From Paucilactobacillus oligofermentans DSM 15707 = LMG 22743 (GTDB taxonomy: Bacteria; Bacillota; Bacilli; Lactobacillales; Lactobacillaceae): 64,000 nt of DNA. Positions 38,177 through 47,356 of this stretch are shown piece by piece. The first letter of the stretch is position 1. Every line of letters begins with the position of its first letter. The stretch lies in the NCBI RefSeq assembly GCF_001434315.1, contig NZ_AZFE01000032.1:124561-188560 (forward strand), in the 5' to 3' direction. The position numbers and the translations under genes were made by a program. The notes beneath the pieces were generated by a model. The model saw nothing but the letters and a program-made list of their open reading frames with translations. It had not been told where the DNA came from and made no database searches.

Positions 38177-40696
38177 ATGAGTCATTTTTATGAAAGCTTT
38201 CATCCAAACAATTACAATATTTATTTAGATATTAACCGTGCTACCAAAACTATTATTGGTAAAACCGTCATTCGCGGTGAAGCATTATCGTCATCAATTT
38301 CAATTCACCAAAAATATTTAGATATTAAAAGTGTTTTAGTTGATAATCAAACAACTATTTTTAAATTACAAGATGAAGCAATTTTATTGCCGGATGTTAA
38401 AACGGGTGATATTGAAGTTATCATTGAATATTCAGCCAAATTAACTGATTCAATGATGGGGATTTATCCATCCTATTATGAAGTTGATGGCGTTAAAAAA
38501 CAGTTAATTGGAACTCAATTTGAGACGACTTTTGCGCGTCAGGCGTTTCCATCAGTTGATGAACCTGAGGCTAAAGCAACGTTTGATTTAGCCATTAAGT
38601 TTGATGAACAAGCTGATGAAACAATTATTGCAAATATGCCTGAAATTCGTGTTGAATCGGGAGTTCATTATTTTGAAACGACAGTTAAAATGTCGACTTA
38701 TTTAGTTGCCTTTGCTTTTGGTGAAATGCTAAGTAAATACACTACCACTGAGAGTGGCGTTAAGATTGGTGTCTTTGCGACAAAAGCACATCAAGATAAT
38801 GAATTGGATTTTGGTTTAGACATTGCCAAACGTTCAATTGAATTTTATGAAGACTTTTATCAAACTCCATATCCATTGCCACACTCATGGCAGTTGGCAT
38901 TGCCGGACTTTTCGGCTGGGGCAATGGAAAACTGGGGCTTAGTCACTTATCGAGAAGCTTATTTAGTACTAGATCCAAATAATACATCACTAGAGACTAA
39001 ACAATTAGTGGCAACGGTCATTGCTCATGAATTAGCTCATCAGTGGTTTGGTGACTTGGTTACGATGAAGTGGTGGGATGATTTATGGTTAAATGAAAGT
39101 TTTGCCAATATGATGGAATATGTGGCAATTGACGCCCTTGAACCAGACTGGAAAATTTGGGAAAGTTTCCAAACTTCAGAAGTATCAGCTGCATTACAGC
39201 GTGACGCCATTGATGGTGTTCAATCAGTACACGTCCAAGTTGAAAATCCAGCTGAAATTGATGCTCTTTTTGATGGTGCAATTGTTTATGCCAAGGGTGC
39301 CAGAATGCTAGTAATGGTGAGAGCTCTCATTGGTGATGATGCCCTACGAATGGGCTTGAAAAATTATTTTGCCAGTCATCAATTTGATAATGCCACCGGA
39401 GCCGATTTATGGGCGGCCTTAGGTGAAACGTCAGGTATGGATATTGGTAGTATTATGCAATCTTGGTTAGAACAACCAGGCTATCCAGTTGTAAACGCCA
39501 AGCTTGTCGATGGACAATTAACGATTAGCCAGGAGCAATTTTTCATTGGCGAAAATCAACCTAAGTCACGACAATGGCAGATTCCATTGAACAGTAATTA
39601 TCATGAATCACCAGCCATCTTTGCCGAGGTAGAAAATACACTGGGTGACTACGAACAGTTGCGATCACAAAATGGCGTTCCATTTAGATTAAACGTTGGC
39701 AATAATTCTCACTTCATAGTTAAATATGACGAAACGTTATTAGCAGACATTATCGAACATGTGACTGAATTAGATTCAATTTCACAATTACAATTGTTGC
39801 AAGACTTACGCTTATTAGCTGAAGGTGGACAAATTTCATATGCGACCGTGGTACCTTTATTGAGTCACTTTATTACGAGTCATTCAAATATTGTTAATGC
39901 CGCACTCTATCGTTTAGCCAATGATTTGAAAAAATTTGTGACGCTTAATTCTCATGAAGAACAGCAACTACAAGCATTCTTCAATAAAATGAGTGATAAT
40001 CAAGTTAATCGATTAGGTTGGTTGCCGGTTGATGGTGAGACTAATGATGATCAATTAACACGGCCATACGTTCTAAATGCTACTTTGTATGCTGAAAATC
40101 AAAAATCAATTGAAATCGCGCATCAAATTTATCAAAATAATGTCGATAAAATTGCTGATTTACCAGCTGATATTCGGGTATTTATTTTGAAAAATGAAGT
40201 AAAAAATTATGGTAACCGTGAATTAGTTAATCAAATGTTGCTGGCTTATCGTCAAACATCTGATGCCAGTTACAAATCAGATCTAAGAGTAGCAGTGACT
40301 AGCACACAAGATACAGAGTTAATTAAACAAATTATCGCTGAATTTAAAAATGCAGAGACAATTAAGCCTCAAGATTTACGTGCCTGGTTCCGTGGAATTT
40401 TGGCCAATAGTCATGGGGAGCAAGCTGCGTGGGATTGGATTCGCAATGATTGGGATTGGTTAGAAAAAACAGTTGGTGGAGATATGGAATTTACCACTTA
40501 CATTACGGTGATTGCAGGTATTTTTAAAACCCCAACTCGTTTGAAAGAATTTAAATATTTCTTCTGGCCAATGCTTGAAATACCTGGATTAAAGCGTGAA
40601 ATTACGATGGATTTAAAGGTGATTGAAAGTCGGGTTAATTTAATTGCAGTAGAGCAAGTTGCTGTTAATCAAGCAATTATGAGCGAAATTAAATAA
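38177..40696 (+). CDS. pepN: Aminopeptidase N (M1 family)
   Basis: PepN removes N-terminal residues from peptides, a main intracellular peptidase of lactic acid bacteria. The 839-residue protein has the exopeptidase motif GAMEN (about 248-252), the zinc motif HELAHQWFG (about 284) with the distal Glu in WLNESFANMMEY, and a long C-terminal helical domain. It lacks a signal peptide, as expected for a cytoplasmic enzyme. AGAAGGAG precedes the ATG. Confidence 0.96.
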   Translation: MSHFYESFHPNNYNIYLDINRATKTIIGKTVIRGEALSSSISIHQKYLDIKSVLVDNQTTIFKLQDEAILLPDVKTGDIEVIIEYSAKLTDSMMGIYPSYYEVDGVKKQLIGTQFETTFARQAFPSVDEPEAKATFDLAIKFDEQADETIIANMPEIRVESGVHYFETTVKMSTYLVAFAFGEMLSKYTTTESGVKIGVFATKAHQDNELDFGLDIAKRSIEFYEDFYQTPYPLPHSWQLALPDFSAGAMENWGLVTYREAYLVLDPNNTSLETKQLVATVIAHELAHQWFGDLVTMKWWDDLWLNESFANMMEYVAIDALEPDWKIWESFQTSEVSAALQRDAIDGVQSVHVQVENPAEIDALFDGAIVYAKGARMLVMVRALIGDDALRMGLKNYFASHQFDNATGADLWAALGETSGMDIGSIMQSWLEQPGYPVVNAKLVDGQLTISQEQFFIGENQPKSRQWQIPLNSNYHESPAIFAEVENTLGDYEQLRSQNGVPFRLNVGNNSHFIVKYDETLLADIIEHVTELDSISQLQLLQDLRLLAEGGQISYATVVPLLSHFITSHSNIVNAALYRLANDLKKFVTLNSHEEQQLQAFFNKMSDNQVNRLGWLPVDGETNDDQLTRPYVLNATLYAENQKSIEIAHQIYQNNVDKIADLPADIRVFILKNEVKNYGNRELVNQMLLAYRQTSDASYKSDLRVAVTSTQDTELIKQIIAEFKNAETIKPQDLRAWFRGILANSHGEQAAWDWIRNDWDWLEKTVGGDMEFTTYITVIAGIFKTPTRLKEFKYFFWPMLEIPGLKREITMDLKVIESRVNLIAVEQVAVNQAIMSEIK

Positions 40697-40719
40697 ATTA
40701 TATAAAGGAAGTCAATTTT

Positions 40720-41757
40720 ATGAAAGCAACTATATTTATCGAACCCGGTAAAGTTGAAATTAAAGAGGTTCCAAAACCAAGTATTTCCGGTGACAATCAA
40801 GCGATTATTCGTGTTGTTCGCGCATGTGTATGTGGCTCTGATTTATGGTGGTATCGCGGACTATCTGATCGTGAAACAGGATCAATGGTTGGTCATGAAG
40901 CAATTGGCATCGTTGAAGAAGTTAGTCCAGAGGTTACTAATGTAGCGGTTGGTGATTTTGTAATTGTGCCATTTACCCATGGCTGTGGACATTGTGCCGC
41001 TTGCCTAGCTGGATTTGATGGTAACTGTTTGAATTCACCAGCTGGTAATACAGCATATCAAGCCGAATATTTGTTATATAACAATGCTGATTGGGGACTA
41101 GTTAAAGTTCCTGGTGATCCTAAATCATTCTCAGATAAGATGTTAAATTCGTTATTGAGCCTATCAGATGTAATGGCAACTGGATATCACGCTGCCGTTA
41201 CAGCGGAAGTTAAAGCTGGTGATACGGTAGTTGTTATGGGTGACGGTGCAGTTGGCCTTTGCGGAATTATTGGGGCTAAATTATTAGGGGCCAAACGAAT
41301 TATTGCAATGAGTCGACATGAAGATCGTCAAAAGTTAGCTAAAGAATTTGGCGCAACAGATATCATTGCTGAACGTGGTGACGAAGCCGTTGAACGGGTG
41401 ATGGAATTAACTAATGGTGGAGCAGATGCTGTTTTAGAATGCGTTGGAACAGAACAATCTGTTGATACAGCTGTTAAAGTTGGACGCCCAGGGGCAGTTG
41501 TTGGCCGGGTTGGTGTGCCACAAAAATCAGATATGAATACTAACAATTTGTTCTGGCGTAACGTTGGTCTTCGTGGCGGAATTGCAGCTGTTACGACCTA
41601 TGATAAAAGCGTTTTGTTAAAATCCGTCTTAGATGGAAAAATTGAACCAGGTAAAGTATTTACCAAGTCATTTGAACTTGAAAATATTCAAGCTGCATAT
41701 GAAGCCATGGACCAACGAATTGTGATTAAATCATTAGTGAAGATTAGTGAAATATAA
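40720..41757 (+). CDS. Zinc-dependent alcohol dehydrogenase family protein
   Basis: This 345-residue medium-chain dehydrogenase has the catalytic zinc motif GHEAIGIVEEV with CVCGSD, the structural zinc cluster CGHCAACLAGFDGNC, and the nucleotide site VMGDGAVGLCGI. The glycine pattern and following MSRHEDR (no acidic residue at the strand end) are compatible with NADP(H). The alcohol or aldehyde substrate cannot be told. AAAGGAAG lies before the ATG. The 24-base gap suggests read-through from pepN. Confidence 0.88.
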   Translation: MKATIFIEPGKVEIKEVPKPSISGDNQAIIRVVRACVCGSDLWWYRGLSDRETGSMVGHEAIGIVEEVSPEVTNVAVGDFVIVPFTHGCGHCAACLAGFDGNCLNSPAGNTAYQAEYLLYNNADWGLVKVPGDPKSFSDKMLNSLLSLSDVMATGYHAAVTAEVKAGDTVVVMGDGAVGLCGIIGAKLLGAKRIIAMSRHEDRQKLAKEFGATDIIAERGDEAVERVMELTNGGADAVLECVGTEQSVDTAVKVGRPGAVVGRVGVPQKSDMNTNNLFWRNVGLRGGIAAVTTYDKSVLLKSVLDGKIEPGKVFTKSFELENIQAAYEAMDQRIVIKSLVKISEI

Positions 41758-41791
41758 AAATCTGGTTGGTTATCTTAGTAGTTTATTCTCG

Positions 41792-41819
41792 TTGTTAACT
41801 GGGGCTATCATGGTATACT
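41792..41819 (+). promoter_or_regulatory. lepA promoter
   Basis: TTGTTA and TATACT are spaced by 16 bases, 36 bases before the lepA ATG. Confidence 0.6.
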
Positions 41820-41854
41820 AGTAATTGATGATACACGGAGAAAGCGAGAATAAA

Positions 41855-43693
41855 ATGAACTTAGAAGAAATGAAAGCACGACAAAGTCATATTCGTAATT
41901 TTTCGATCGTGGCCCATATTGATCACGGTAAATCAACATTGGCTGATCGAATTTTAGAGTTGACCGATACCGTTTCAAAACGGGAAATGCAGGCACAGTT
42001 GCTTGATACGATGGACTTGGAACGTGAACGTGGAATTACGATCAAGTTAAATGCGGTGGCGCTTAATTACACGGCTGAAGATGGTGAAACTTATACTTTC
42101 CATTTAATTGATACTCCGGGACATGTGGATTTTTCATATGAAGTTTCGCGGTCATTGGCTGCCTGTGAGGGTGCGATTTTAGTTGTTGATGCTGCTCAAG
42201 GGGTTGAAGCACAAACTTTAGCTAACGTCTATTTGGCGTTGGATAATGATTTGGAAATCATTCCGGTGATTAATAAAATTGATTTACCATCGGCTGATCC
42301 TGAGATGGTAAAAGGTCAGATTGAAAATCAAATTGGCCTTGATGCTTCTGATGCGGTGTTAGCAAGTGCTAAAGCTGGAATCGGAATTGAAGAAATCTTG
42401 GAACGGGTTGTAACTGATGTTCCAGCCCCTGATGGCGATCTAGAAGCACCATTAAAAGCGTTAATCTTTGATTCAATTTATGATGAATATCGTGGCGTGG
42501 TTTTAAGTGTCCGAGTTAAGGAAGGAACCGTTAAACCAGGCGATAAGATTCGTTTGATGAATAGCGGTGCTGAATATGAAGTTGTTGAAGTCGGAGTAAA
42601 CTCACCGAAACCAATTAAAAGTGAGTTGTTAATGGCAGGGGATGTTGGCTATATTACGGCCAGCATCAAGGACATTCAAGAAACGTCAGTCGGTGATACT
42701 ATTACCGATGCCAATAATCCAACTGATGCACCATTAGATGGGTATCGTAAGATGACGCCGATGGTTTATTCAGGTTTGTATCCAACCGATAATGCTAAAT
42801 TTGTTGATTTACGTGAAGCACTTGAGAAGTTACAACTTAATGATGCTTCGTTGACCTTTGAACCTGAATCTTCGACAGCGTTAGGATTTGGATTCCGTTG
42901 TGGCTTCTTAGGATTGTTGCATATGGATGTGGTTCAAGAACGATTAGAACGTGAATTTAATTTAGATTTAATTACGACGGCACCATCGGTTACTTATAAA
43001 GTTGACTTGAATGATGGCGGTGAAAAAATCGTTGAAAATCCATCTGATTTACCAGATGCATCAGAAATTAAAGCGATTAACGAGCCATATGTTTTTGCCC
43101 AAATTATTGTTCCTAATGATTATGTGGGAGCGGTAATGGAACTAGCTCAACGTAAACGTGGTATTTTTGAAACGATGGATTACTTGGATGATATCCGTGT
43201 AAACGTTAAGTATCATATTCCATTGTCAGAAATTATTTTTGACTTTTTTGATAAGTTAAAAAGTAGTACTAAAGGATATGCATCTTTGGATTATGAAATT
43301 GAAGAATATCGTCCAAGTGAATTAGTTAAAATCGATATCTTGTTGAATAGCGAAAAGGTGGATGCCTTGAGTTTCATCGCGCATCGTGAATTTGCTGAAG
43401 CTCGTGGTCGTGATATTACATCACGTTTGAAGAAAATAATTCCACGTTCTAACTTTGAAATCCCAGTTCAAGCAGCAATTGGCGCTAAAATCATTGCCCG
43501 AACTAATATCAAGGCTTATCGTAAGGATGTTACAGCTAAGATTCATACTGGTGACCCTGATCGTCGTGCTAAGCTACTTGATAAGCAGAAAAAAGGTAAG
43601 AAGAGAATGAAGTCGATAGGAACGGTAGAAGTCCCTCAGGAAGCCTTTATGACGGTTCTTCAAACTGGTGACGATGAAAATGGTAAAAAATAG
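41855..43693 (+). CDS. lepA: Elongation factor 4 (LepA GTPase)
   Basis: EF4 is a translational GTPase that back-translocates or remodels stalled ribosomes. The 612-residue protein shows [16 protein letters not shown], the switch II sequence [14 protein letters not shown], and the LepA-specific C-terminal domain ending in [12 protein letters not shown]. The ATG at 41855 follows GGAGAAAGCGAG; ten more codons upstream are open but overlap the promoter. A strong terminator follows. Confidence 0.96.
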   Translation: MNLEEMKARQSHIRNFSIVAHIDHGKSTLADRILELTDTVSKREMQAQLLDTMDLERERGITIKLNAVALNYTAEDGETYTFHLIDTPGHVDFSYEVSRSLAACEGAILVVDAAQGVEAQTLANVYLALDNDLEIIPVINKIDLPSADPEMVKGQIENQIGLDASDAVLASAKAGIGIEEILERVVTDVPAPDGDLEAPLKALIFDSIYDEYRGVVLSVRVKEGTVKPGDKIRLMNSGAEYEVVEVGVNSPKPIKSELLMAGDVGYITASIKDIQETSVGDTITDANNPTDAPLDGYRKMTPMVYSGLYPTDNAKFVDLREALEKLQLNDASLTFEPESSTALGFGFRCGFLGLLHMDVVQERLEREFNLDLITTAPSVTYKVDLNDGGEKIVENPSDLPDASEIKAINEPYVFAQIIVPNDYVGAVMELAQRKRGIFETMDYLDDIRVNVKYHIPLSEIIFDFFDKLKSSTKGYASLDYEIEEYRPSELVKIDILLNSEKVDALSFIAHREFAEARGRDITSRLKKIIPRSNFEIPVQAAIGAKIIARTNIKAYRKDVTAKIHTGDPDRRAKLLDKQKKGKKRMKSIGTVEVPQEAFMTVLQTGDDENGKK

Positions 43694-43710
43694 TTGATAT
43701 AATAACGTTT

Positions 43711-43745
43711 AAAGAGCTAACTCAATTGGGAGTTAGCTCTTTTTT
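43711..43745 (+). terminator. lepA terminator
   Basis: A perfect 13 bp stem (AAAGAGCTAACTC and complement) with a 6-base loop and T tail. Confidence 0.93.
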
Positions 43746-43806
43746 GATGTTTGTATCGATAAGTAGTTAATAATACGGTATGATAAATAAAAATAGGGGG
43801 GCTACA

Positions 43807-44493
43807 ATGAAAATATTTAGATATGGCTTAGACGCACCAGCATTTGTGATTGGATATTTTTTATTTGGAATAGTTGCTATTATTCTTGATGTGCTTGGCT
43901 ATCTTCAAGGATGGTCATTTGGTGGTATTATATGTATTTTATTTTCATTATGGATGGCTTTTAGTAGTTTATTTGGTAAAAGTATTGCTTTAGATAAAGT
44001 CTTAAAGACTAATTTACCTCAAGATAAATTGATTAAGTCATTAGATATTGGAACTGGTCGAGGATTAGTATTAGCTAAATTGGCCCGTCTTGATAATGTT
44101 CAAATCGCTACCGGAATTGATTTATGGTCGAATAAAGATCAAAGTAGTAACGCTAAAGATAACACGATAAAAAATATGGTACTAGAGGGATTAGCCAGTA
44201 AAACTCAAATTGATACTGGAAATATGTTAAAGATGCCATATGAAAATGAAACGTTTAACGTCGTAACGGCATCGTTTTCGATTCATAATGTTGGCAAAAG
44301 TAACGTTCAACAAGTCTGTCAGGAAATATATCGAGTAGCTGCTAAAGATAGTATCATTATTATTTTTGATATTATGTATCTTGGTAAGTATAAGCAATAT
44401 TTTAAAGCTCTAGGTGCTGATATTTTAAAAGAATCATTGCCAACCCCATTAACGTTTCCGTGTGCACGAACATTAGTTATTAAAAAAGTATAG
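43807..44493 (+). CDS. Membrane-anchored class I SAM-dependent methyltransferase
   Basis: This 228-residue protein begins with two hydrophobic segments (about residues 8-30 and 35-58) followed by a methyltransferase domain: LDIGTGRGLVLAKLARL (SAM motif I, about 79-95), IDLW, and an FSIHNVGK post-motif. The C terminus is short and basic. The family type (methyltransf_11/25) gives no substrate; an integral anchor suggests a lipid, quinone or membrane-protein target. ATAGGGGGG precedes the ATG. It converges on a small membrane-protein gene. Confidence 0.75.
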   Translation: MKIFRYGLDAPAFVIGYFLFGIVAIILDVLGYLQGWSFGGIICILFSLWMAFSSLFGKSIALDKVLKTNLPQDKLIKSLDIGTGRGLVLAKLARLDNVQIATGIDLWSNKDQSSNAKDNTIKNMVLEGLASKTQIDTGNMLKMPYENETFNVVTASFSIHNVGKSNVQQVCQEIYRVAAKDSIIIIFDIMYLGKYKQYFKALGADILKESLPTPLTFPCARTLVIKKV

Positions 44494-44495
44494 TA

Positions 44496-44531
44496 AAGGA
44501 GCCAACTCATTAAATCGAGTTGACTCCTTTA
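44496..44531. terminator. Hairpin between convergent genes
   Basis: AAAGGAGCCAACTC and GAGTTGACTCCTTT form a 14-position stem with one mismatch. T tracts are short on both sides, so it is likely a modest bidirectional terminator. Confidence 0.7.
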
Positions 44532-44545
44532 TAAGATACGAATAA

Positions 44546-44722
44546 TTATGATGTTGCAATTCCAAGCATCATAAGTACCATCGTGATCACCATTAAAATA
44601 ATGGTGCGCTTTTCAGTTGCGAAGTTAGGTTCATGCTGGACATATGACCAAATCAAAGCTAACGCGAAGAAGATCGTAATAACAATTGAAATAACAAACA
44701 AAATGGCAAATAAAAGTGACAT
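44546..44722 (-). CDS. Small two-helix membrane protein, 58 residues
   Basis: Translation of the minus strand from the ATG at 44722 gives 58 residues beginning MSLLFAILFVISIVITIFFA, then a short polar loop (SYVQHEPNFATEKR) and a second hydrophobic helix (TIILMVITMVLMMLGIA). A perfect GGAGG lies 6 bases upstream. No family is recognised. The reading is supported by the ribosome site, by the two clean membrane helices and by a terminator-like hairpin just after the stop. The opposite-strand frame over the same bases lacks such features. Confidence 0.75.
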   Translation of the reverse strand: MSLLFAILFVISIVITIFFALALIWSYVQHEPNFATEKRTIILMVITMVLMMLGIATS

Positions 44723-44869
44723 ATTAGAACCTCCAAAAACTTATTATGCTTATTATACATTTTTAGAATTAATAAATGGAATATTACCAGTGATTTGAGT
44801 TGATATATTTTGAATTTATTATGGAGCATGATAATCTTAAAAAGATAAATTATGTGTGGAGGAAGTAGT

Positions 44870-45613
44870 ATGACGATTTTTGAAAGAAAAAATGATCAAA
44901 CAAAACTACCGTTGATTGACACTGAATTATCTGCGAGTCGAGGACTTGGGTTAGTTATTTCTGGATCAGCAATTATGGGAATAATATTGTATCTTGATTC
45001 ATTGATATCAGTAGAAAATCATAAGTTAGTTTATTTTTTATTAGTAGGTTTACTACCACTAATCTTAATGATTTTGGCATTGAAGTTAGTTACTAAGTTT
45101 AACTTTAGAGCATTGATTGCGACAAAATATTGGTCAAAAAGTAATTTTAAAACTGGCGTTGTATATTTGATTGGTTACGTGTTATTTACGCAACTAGCCC
45201 AGCTAATTATGCGCCTAGCAAATATTAAAGTAGTGGGTCATGATAATGTTGATCATATTAATGTAACCACGTTATTGTTTAATTATGGAACTGATTTAGT
45301 TAATTTAATGAACGAAGAATTATTTAGTTTATTTGTTTTTATTGGATGTACAATTATTTTTCAAAAGACGTTTAAACTAAGTCGAAGTGCCAGTATTTAT
45401 AGTGGCTTATTATTATCAATTATCTTATTTGGGTTGATTCACTACAATGCTTACAATGGTAATTTGATAACAATGTTTCTACTAATTGGTCCAGCGAGAT
45501 TCTTCTTTACTGGAGCCTTTATCAGAACTAAAAATATCTTAGTTCCATTTACAATGCACTATATATTCGATGAAGTTGCGTTTACGTTGCTCTTTATTGT
45601 GACGAATATCTAA
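44870..45613 (+). CDS. CPBP-like (Abi) intramembrane protease family protein, degenerate motifs
   Basis: This 247-residue protein has about seven hydrophobic segments. The CPBP pattern is recognisable in the C-terminal half: an EE pair in LMNEELFSLFVF, FGLIHYN and HYIFDEVAF. The first motif lacks the usual Arg after the Glu pair, so activity is uncertain. Such proteins can process prenylated or bacteriocin-related substrates, or give self-immunity. GGAGGAAG precedes the chosen ATG. Its terminator also serves the convergent gene. Confidence 0.65.
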   Translation: MTIFERKNDQTKLPLIDTELSASRGLGLVISGSAIMGIILYLDSLISVENHKLVYFLLVGLLPLILMILALKLVTKFNFRALIATKYWSKSNFKTGVVYLIGYVLFTQLAQLIMRLANIKVVGHDNVDHINVTTLLFNYGTDLVNLMNEELFSLFVFIGCTIIFQKTFKLSRSASIYSGLLLSIILFGLIHYNAYNGNLITMFLLIGPARFFFTGAFIRTKNILVPFTMHYIFDEVAFTLLFIVTNI

Positions 45614-45646
45614 AAGATCACGCTCAATTTTTGAGCGTGATCTTTT
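45612..45646. terminator. Bidirectional terminator
   Basis: A perfect 16 bp stem (AAAAGATCACGCTCAA and complement) lies between convergent genes. Confidence 0.9.
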
Positions 45647-45651
45647 AATTT

Positions 45652-45969
45652 TTATTCTTCGGTGAAACTTAGTTCACTCATTGATTCTTCAAAATTTTCA
45701 AGGATTTCAGTTTCAATCATAAACTTTTGCCAATTGTCCCCGAATGGATTGGAGCGTCGCTTCATCGCATTATCCACTTTAGTCATAATGCTGTCTAAAA
45801 TTTCATCCCACATTTTGTCAACGGCACGGTCAACTTTAGTATCATTCCAGCGTTTAGCAGGTTGTCGCTTGGCATTCTTGGCTTGTTGGAAAACGAGTGC
45901 TTTTTCATAAAAGGTATCTTTAGCGCGACTATTGGTTTCAATAAATTGATCTAATTCAGATAGTAGCAT
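45652..45969 (-). CDS. SOS-controlled hypothetical protein, 105 residues
   Basis: The product is a soluble, helical, charged protein (MLLSELDQFIETNSRAKDTF at the start, a basic AKNAKRQPAKRW middle, an acidic C terminus ENFEESMSELSFTEE). I do not recognise the family. The ATG at 45969 follows AAAGGAA. A LexA box close to consensus lies 27 bases upstream of the ATG and downstream of a good promoter, so the gene should be DNA-damage inducible. It lacks the membrane segment or LysM domain of YneA-type division inhibitors and the features of YolD or DinB. Confidence 0.8.
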   Translation of the reverse strand: MLLSELDQFIETNSRAKDTFYEKALVFQQAKNAKRQPAKRWNDTKVDRAVDKMWDEILDSIMTKVDNAMKRRSNPFGDNWQKFMIETEILENFEESMSELSFTEE

Positions 45970-45995
45970 AGTAGAATTCCTTTCAGTTACGATAT

Positions 45996-46009
45996 CGAAC
46001 ATATGTTCT
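45996..46009. promoter_or_regulatory. LexA operator (SOS box) of the 105-residue gene
   Basis: CGAACATATGTTCT matches CGAACRNRYGTTYC in 13 of 14 positions; the core is a perfect palindrome. It lies just downstream of the predicted start of the minus-strand promoter. Confidence 0.88.
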
Positions 46010-46019
46010 GCACAATGAT

Positions 46020-46048
46020 ATCATACCGCGTTTTTTTAGGCAATACAA
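46020..46048 (-). promoter_or_regulatory. Promoter of the SOS-controlled gene
   Basis: On the minus strand TTGTAT and TATGAT are separated by 17 bases; the LexA box follows 10 bases after the -10 element. Confidence 0.75.
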
Positions 46049-46051
46049 TTA

Positions 46052-46183
46052 TTATTTGAATAAAAAATGATCACCGATTTTGGTGATCATCATTGCGCCT
46101 GTAATTCCTGCCAAGGGTGATTCAATTATAGCACGTTTGAATATCTTGGTAGGGACTACTAGGTAAATAATAAGGTTGTCCAC
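46052..46183 (-). CDS. Possible 43-residue hydrophobic peptide overlapping a terminator
   Basis: From a GTG at 46183 the minus strand encodes a 43-residue hydrophobic peptide (LIIYLVV and PLAGITGAMMI segments) whose last codons run through the terminator stem and its T tail (IGDHFLFK). A shorter reading from ATG at 46093 gives only 13 residues. Small hydrophobic ORFs ending in their own terminator resemble type I toxins such as the Fst/TxpA group, but the match is loose and the ribosome site is weak. It may be non-coding. Confidence 0.25.
   Translation of the reverse strand: MDNLIIYLVVPTKIFKRAIIESPLAGITGAMMITKIGDHFLFK
46062..46090 (-). terminator. Minus-strand terminator upstream of the SOS promoter
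   Basis: ATGATCACC and GGTGATCAT form a perfect 9 bp stem with a 6-base loop; the minus strand continues with six Ts. It implies a minus-strand transcript arriving from 46.1-46.3 kb where no annotated gene exists. Confidence 0.8.
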
Positions 46184-46427
46184 AATTTTTTCTGAAAGCA
46201 GTTATAATGTGATTTTATACACATTGTTATTATGTTTTAAAAAATATATGATAAAATTTATATTAAAATTGAGCTAGTTGAGGTTGCAGGATGATGTTTC
46301 GTTAATTCACTTTATAAAATTATATTTCTATTTAAAAAAAATTATATAAAAATAGCTGTTAACCTTTATACAATAAACAATATAACCGCTGATAGACGGG
46401 CATTTATTAATTATTTTAAAACTATTT
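46091..46427. other. AT-rich intergenic region
   Basis: Apart from the possible short peptide at its left end, this stretch is very AT-rich with repeated TATAA-like runs. A minus-strand TATAAT lies at 46125-46130. I see no other gene or stable hairpin; it probably carries promoters for both flanking units. Confidence 0.5.
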
Positions 46428-46456
46428 TTAACAAATGATGGAATAAGTGGTATTCT
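46428..46456 (+). promoter_or_regulatory. Promoter of the acetyltransferase gene
   Basis: TTAACA and TATTCT are spaced by 17 bases. The predicted start near 46463 coincides with an upstream ATG, favouring the next in-frame ATG as the true start codon. Confidence 0.6.
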
Positions 46457-46486
46457 AACAACATGATGAAAACAGAGAGAGAAAAA

Positions 46487-47041
46487 ATGTCAGATGGTGA
46501 ACCGTATGAGCAGTTGGACCCAGAGTTAGTTGAACGAAGAAAACTAATGCGGAGAAAACTGCTGAAAATTAACCAGCTAGACGATAATGAACAACAGAAC
46601 AGTCAGATTAAAGAATTACTTGCGGATTCCGGTGACGACTTTTGGGCCGAAACTGGTATTGAGTTTGATTACGGCTTTAATATTCATATTGGAAATCATT
46701 TTTATGCTAATTACCATTTGACGTTATTGGATACTTGTCCAATCACAATTGGTGATCATTGTTATATTGGACCAGATGTTGGTTTTTATACACCAGTTCA
46801 TCCACTATCTGCAAAGTTACGTGATGCCGATGTTGAATTGGGTAAACCAATTACAGTTGGCGACAGTGTTTGGATGGGTGGACATGTCACAATTTTACCA
46901 GGAGTAACAATTGGTAGTCGAGTTGTGGTTGGTGCTGGTTCAGTTGTCACCAAGTCATTTGGGGATGATGTTGTAATAGCGGGTAATCCAGCACGGATTA
47001 TTCGTCATTTAGATGATAACGGGGATGTGAGTCCCGGTTAA
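46487..47041 (+). CDS. Sugar O-acetyltransferase (maltose/galactoside acetyltransferase family)
   Basis: This 184-residue left-handed beta-helix acyltransferase has the hexapeptide repeats IGDHCYIGPDVGFYTPVHPL and ITVGDSVWMGGHVTILPGV, ending VVIAGNPARIIRHL. The catalytic His is in TPVHPL. Family members acetylate thiogalactosides, maltose or glucose using acetyl-CoA. The ATG at 46487 is preferred because the promoter places transcription start at about 46463. A terminator follows. Confidence 0.88.
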   Translation: MSDGEPYEQLDPELVERRKLMRRKLLKINQLDDNEQQNSQIKELLADSGDDFWAETGIEFDYGFNIHIGNHFYANYHLTLLDTCPITIGDHCYIGPDVGFYTPVHPLSAKLRDADVELGKPITVGDSVWMGGHVTILPGVTIGSRVVVGAGSVVTKSFGDDVVIAGNPARIIRHLDDNGDVSPG

Positions 47042-47092
47042 TGATTCAATAGAATATTAAGTTATGAGTATTTGTATAAGATAGCAAAGCTA

Positions 47093-47148
47093 AAAAGCAC
47101 GCTGTGCAGATATCCCTAGTGGAGAAACTGTATTAGTGTGCTTTTTTT
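47093..47148 (+). terminator. Terminator after the acetyltransferase gene
   Basis: AAAAGCACGCT pairs with AGTGTGCTTTT (11 bp, one wobble) around a long loop, followed by a T run. Confidence 0.8.
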
Positions 47149-47356
47149 GTGCGAACAAATTATCAAAAAATTGGGATTACTTGATGAATATAATTGAGTA
47201 AAAGCATTGTGAAATAAGAGAGATTGTAAAGTTGGGTTCCAAGTTTACGGCTACCTATCGTAAAATATTTGGTGATTTAAATTATCGAATATTTTAGTTA
47301 GTGTTTAAAAATAGTAGTGACTTGCGACGTGTCAGAAAGATTAGGAGGAATTTTTT
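47149..47356 (+). promoter_or_regulatory. Upstream region of the BCCT gene with an inverted repeat
   Basis: The region has a 10 bp inverted repeat (AAAATATTTG 47262-47271 with CGAATATTTT 47286-47295) that may be an operator or a weak terminator. A strong AGGAGG ribosome site is at 47343-47348. No clear -35/-10 pair was fixed. Confidence 0.4.

Noticed and set aside
44583-44798. Plus-strand frame opposite the small membrane protein
   Set aside because: No ribosome site and no recognisable features; the minus-strand frame has GGAGG and two clear membrane helices.
46463-46465. Upstream ATG as start of the acetyltransferase
   Set aside because: The best promoter places transcription start at this base, leaving no leader; the next in-frame ATG at 46487 is preferred.
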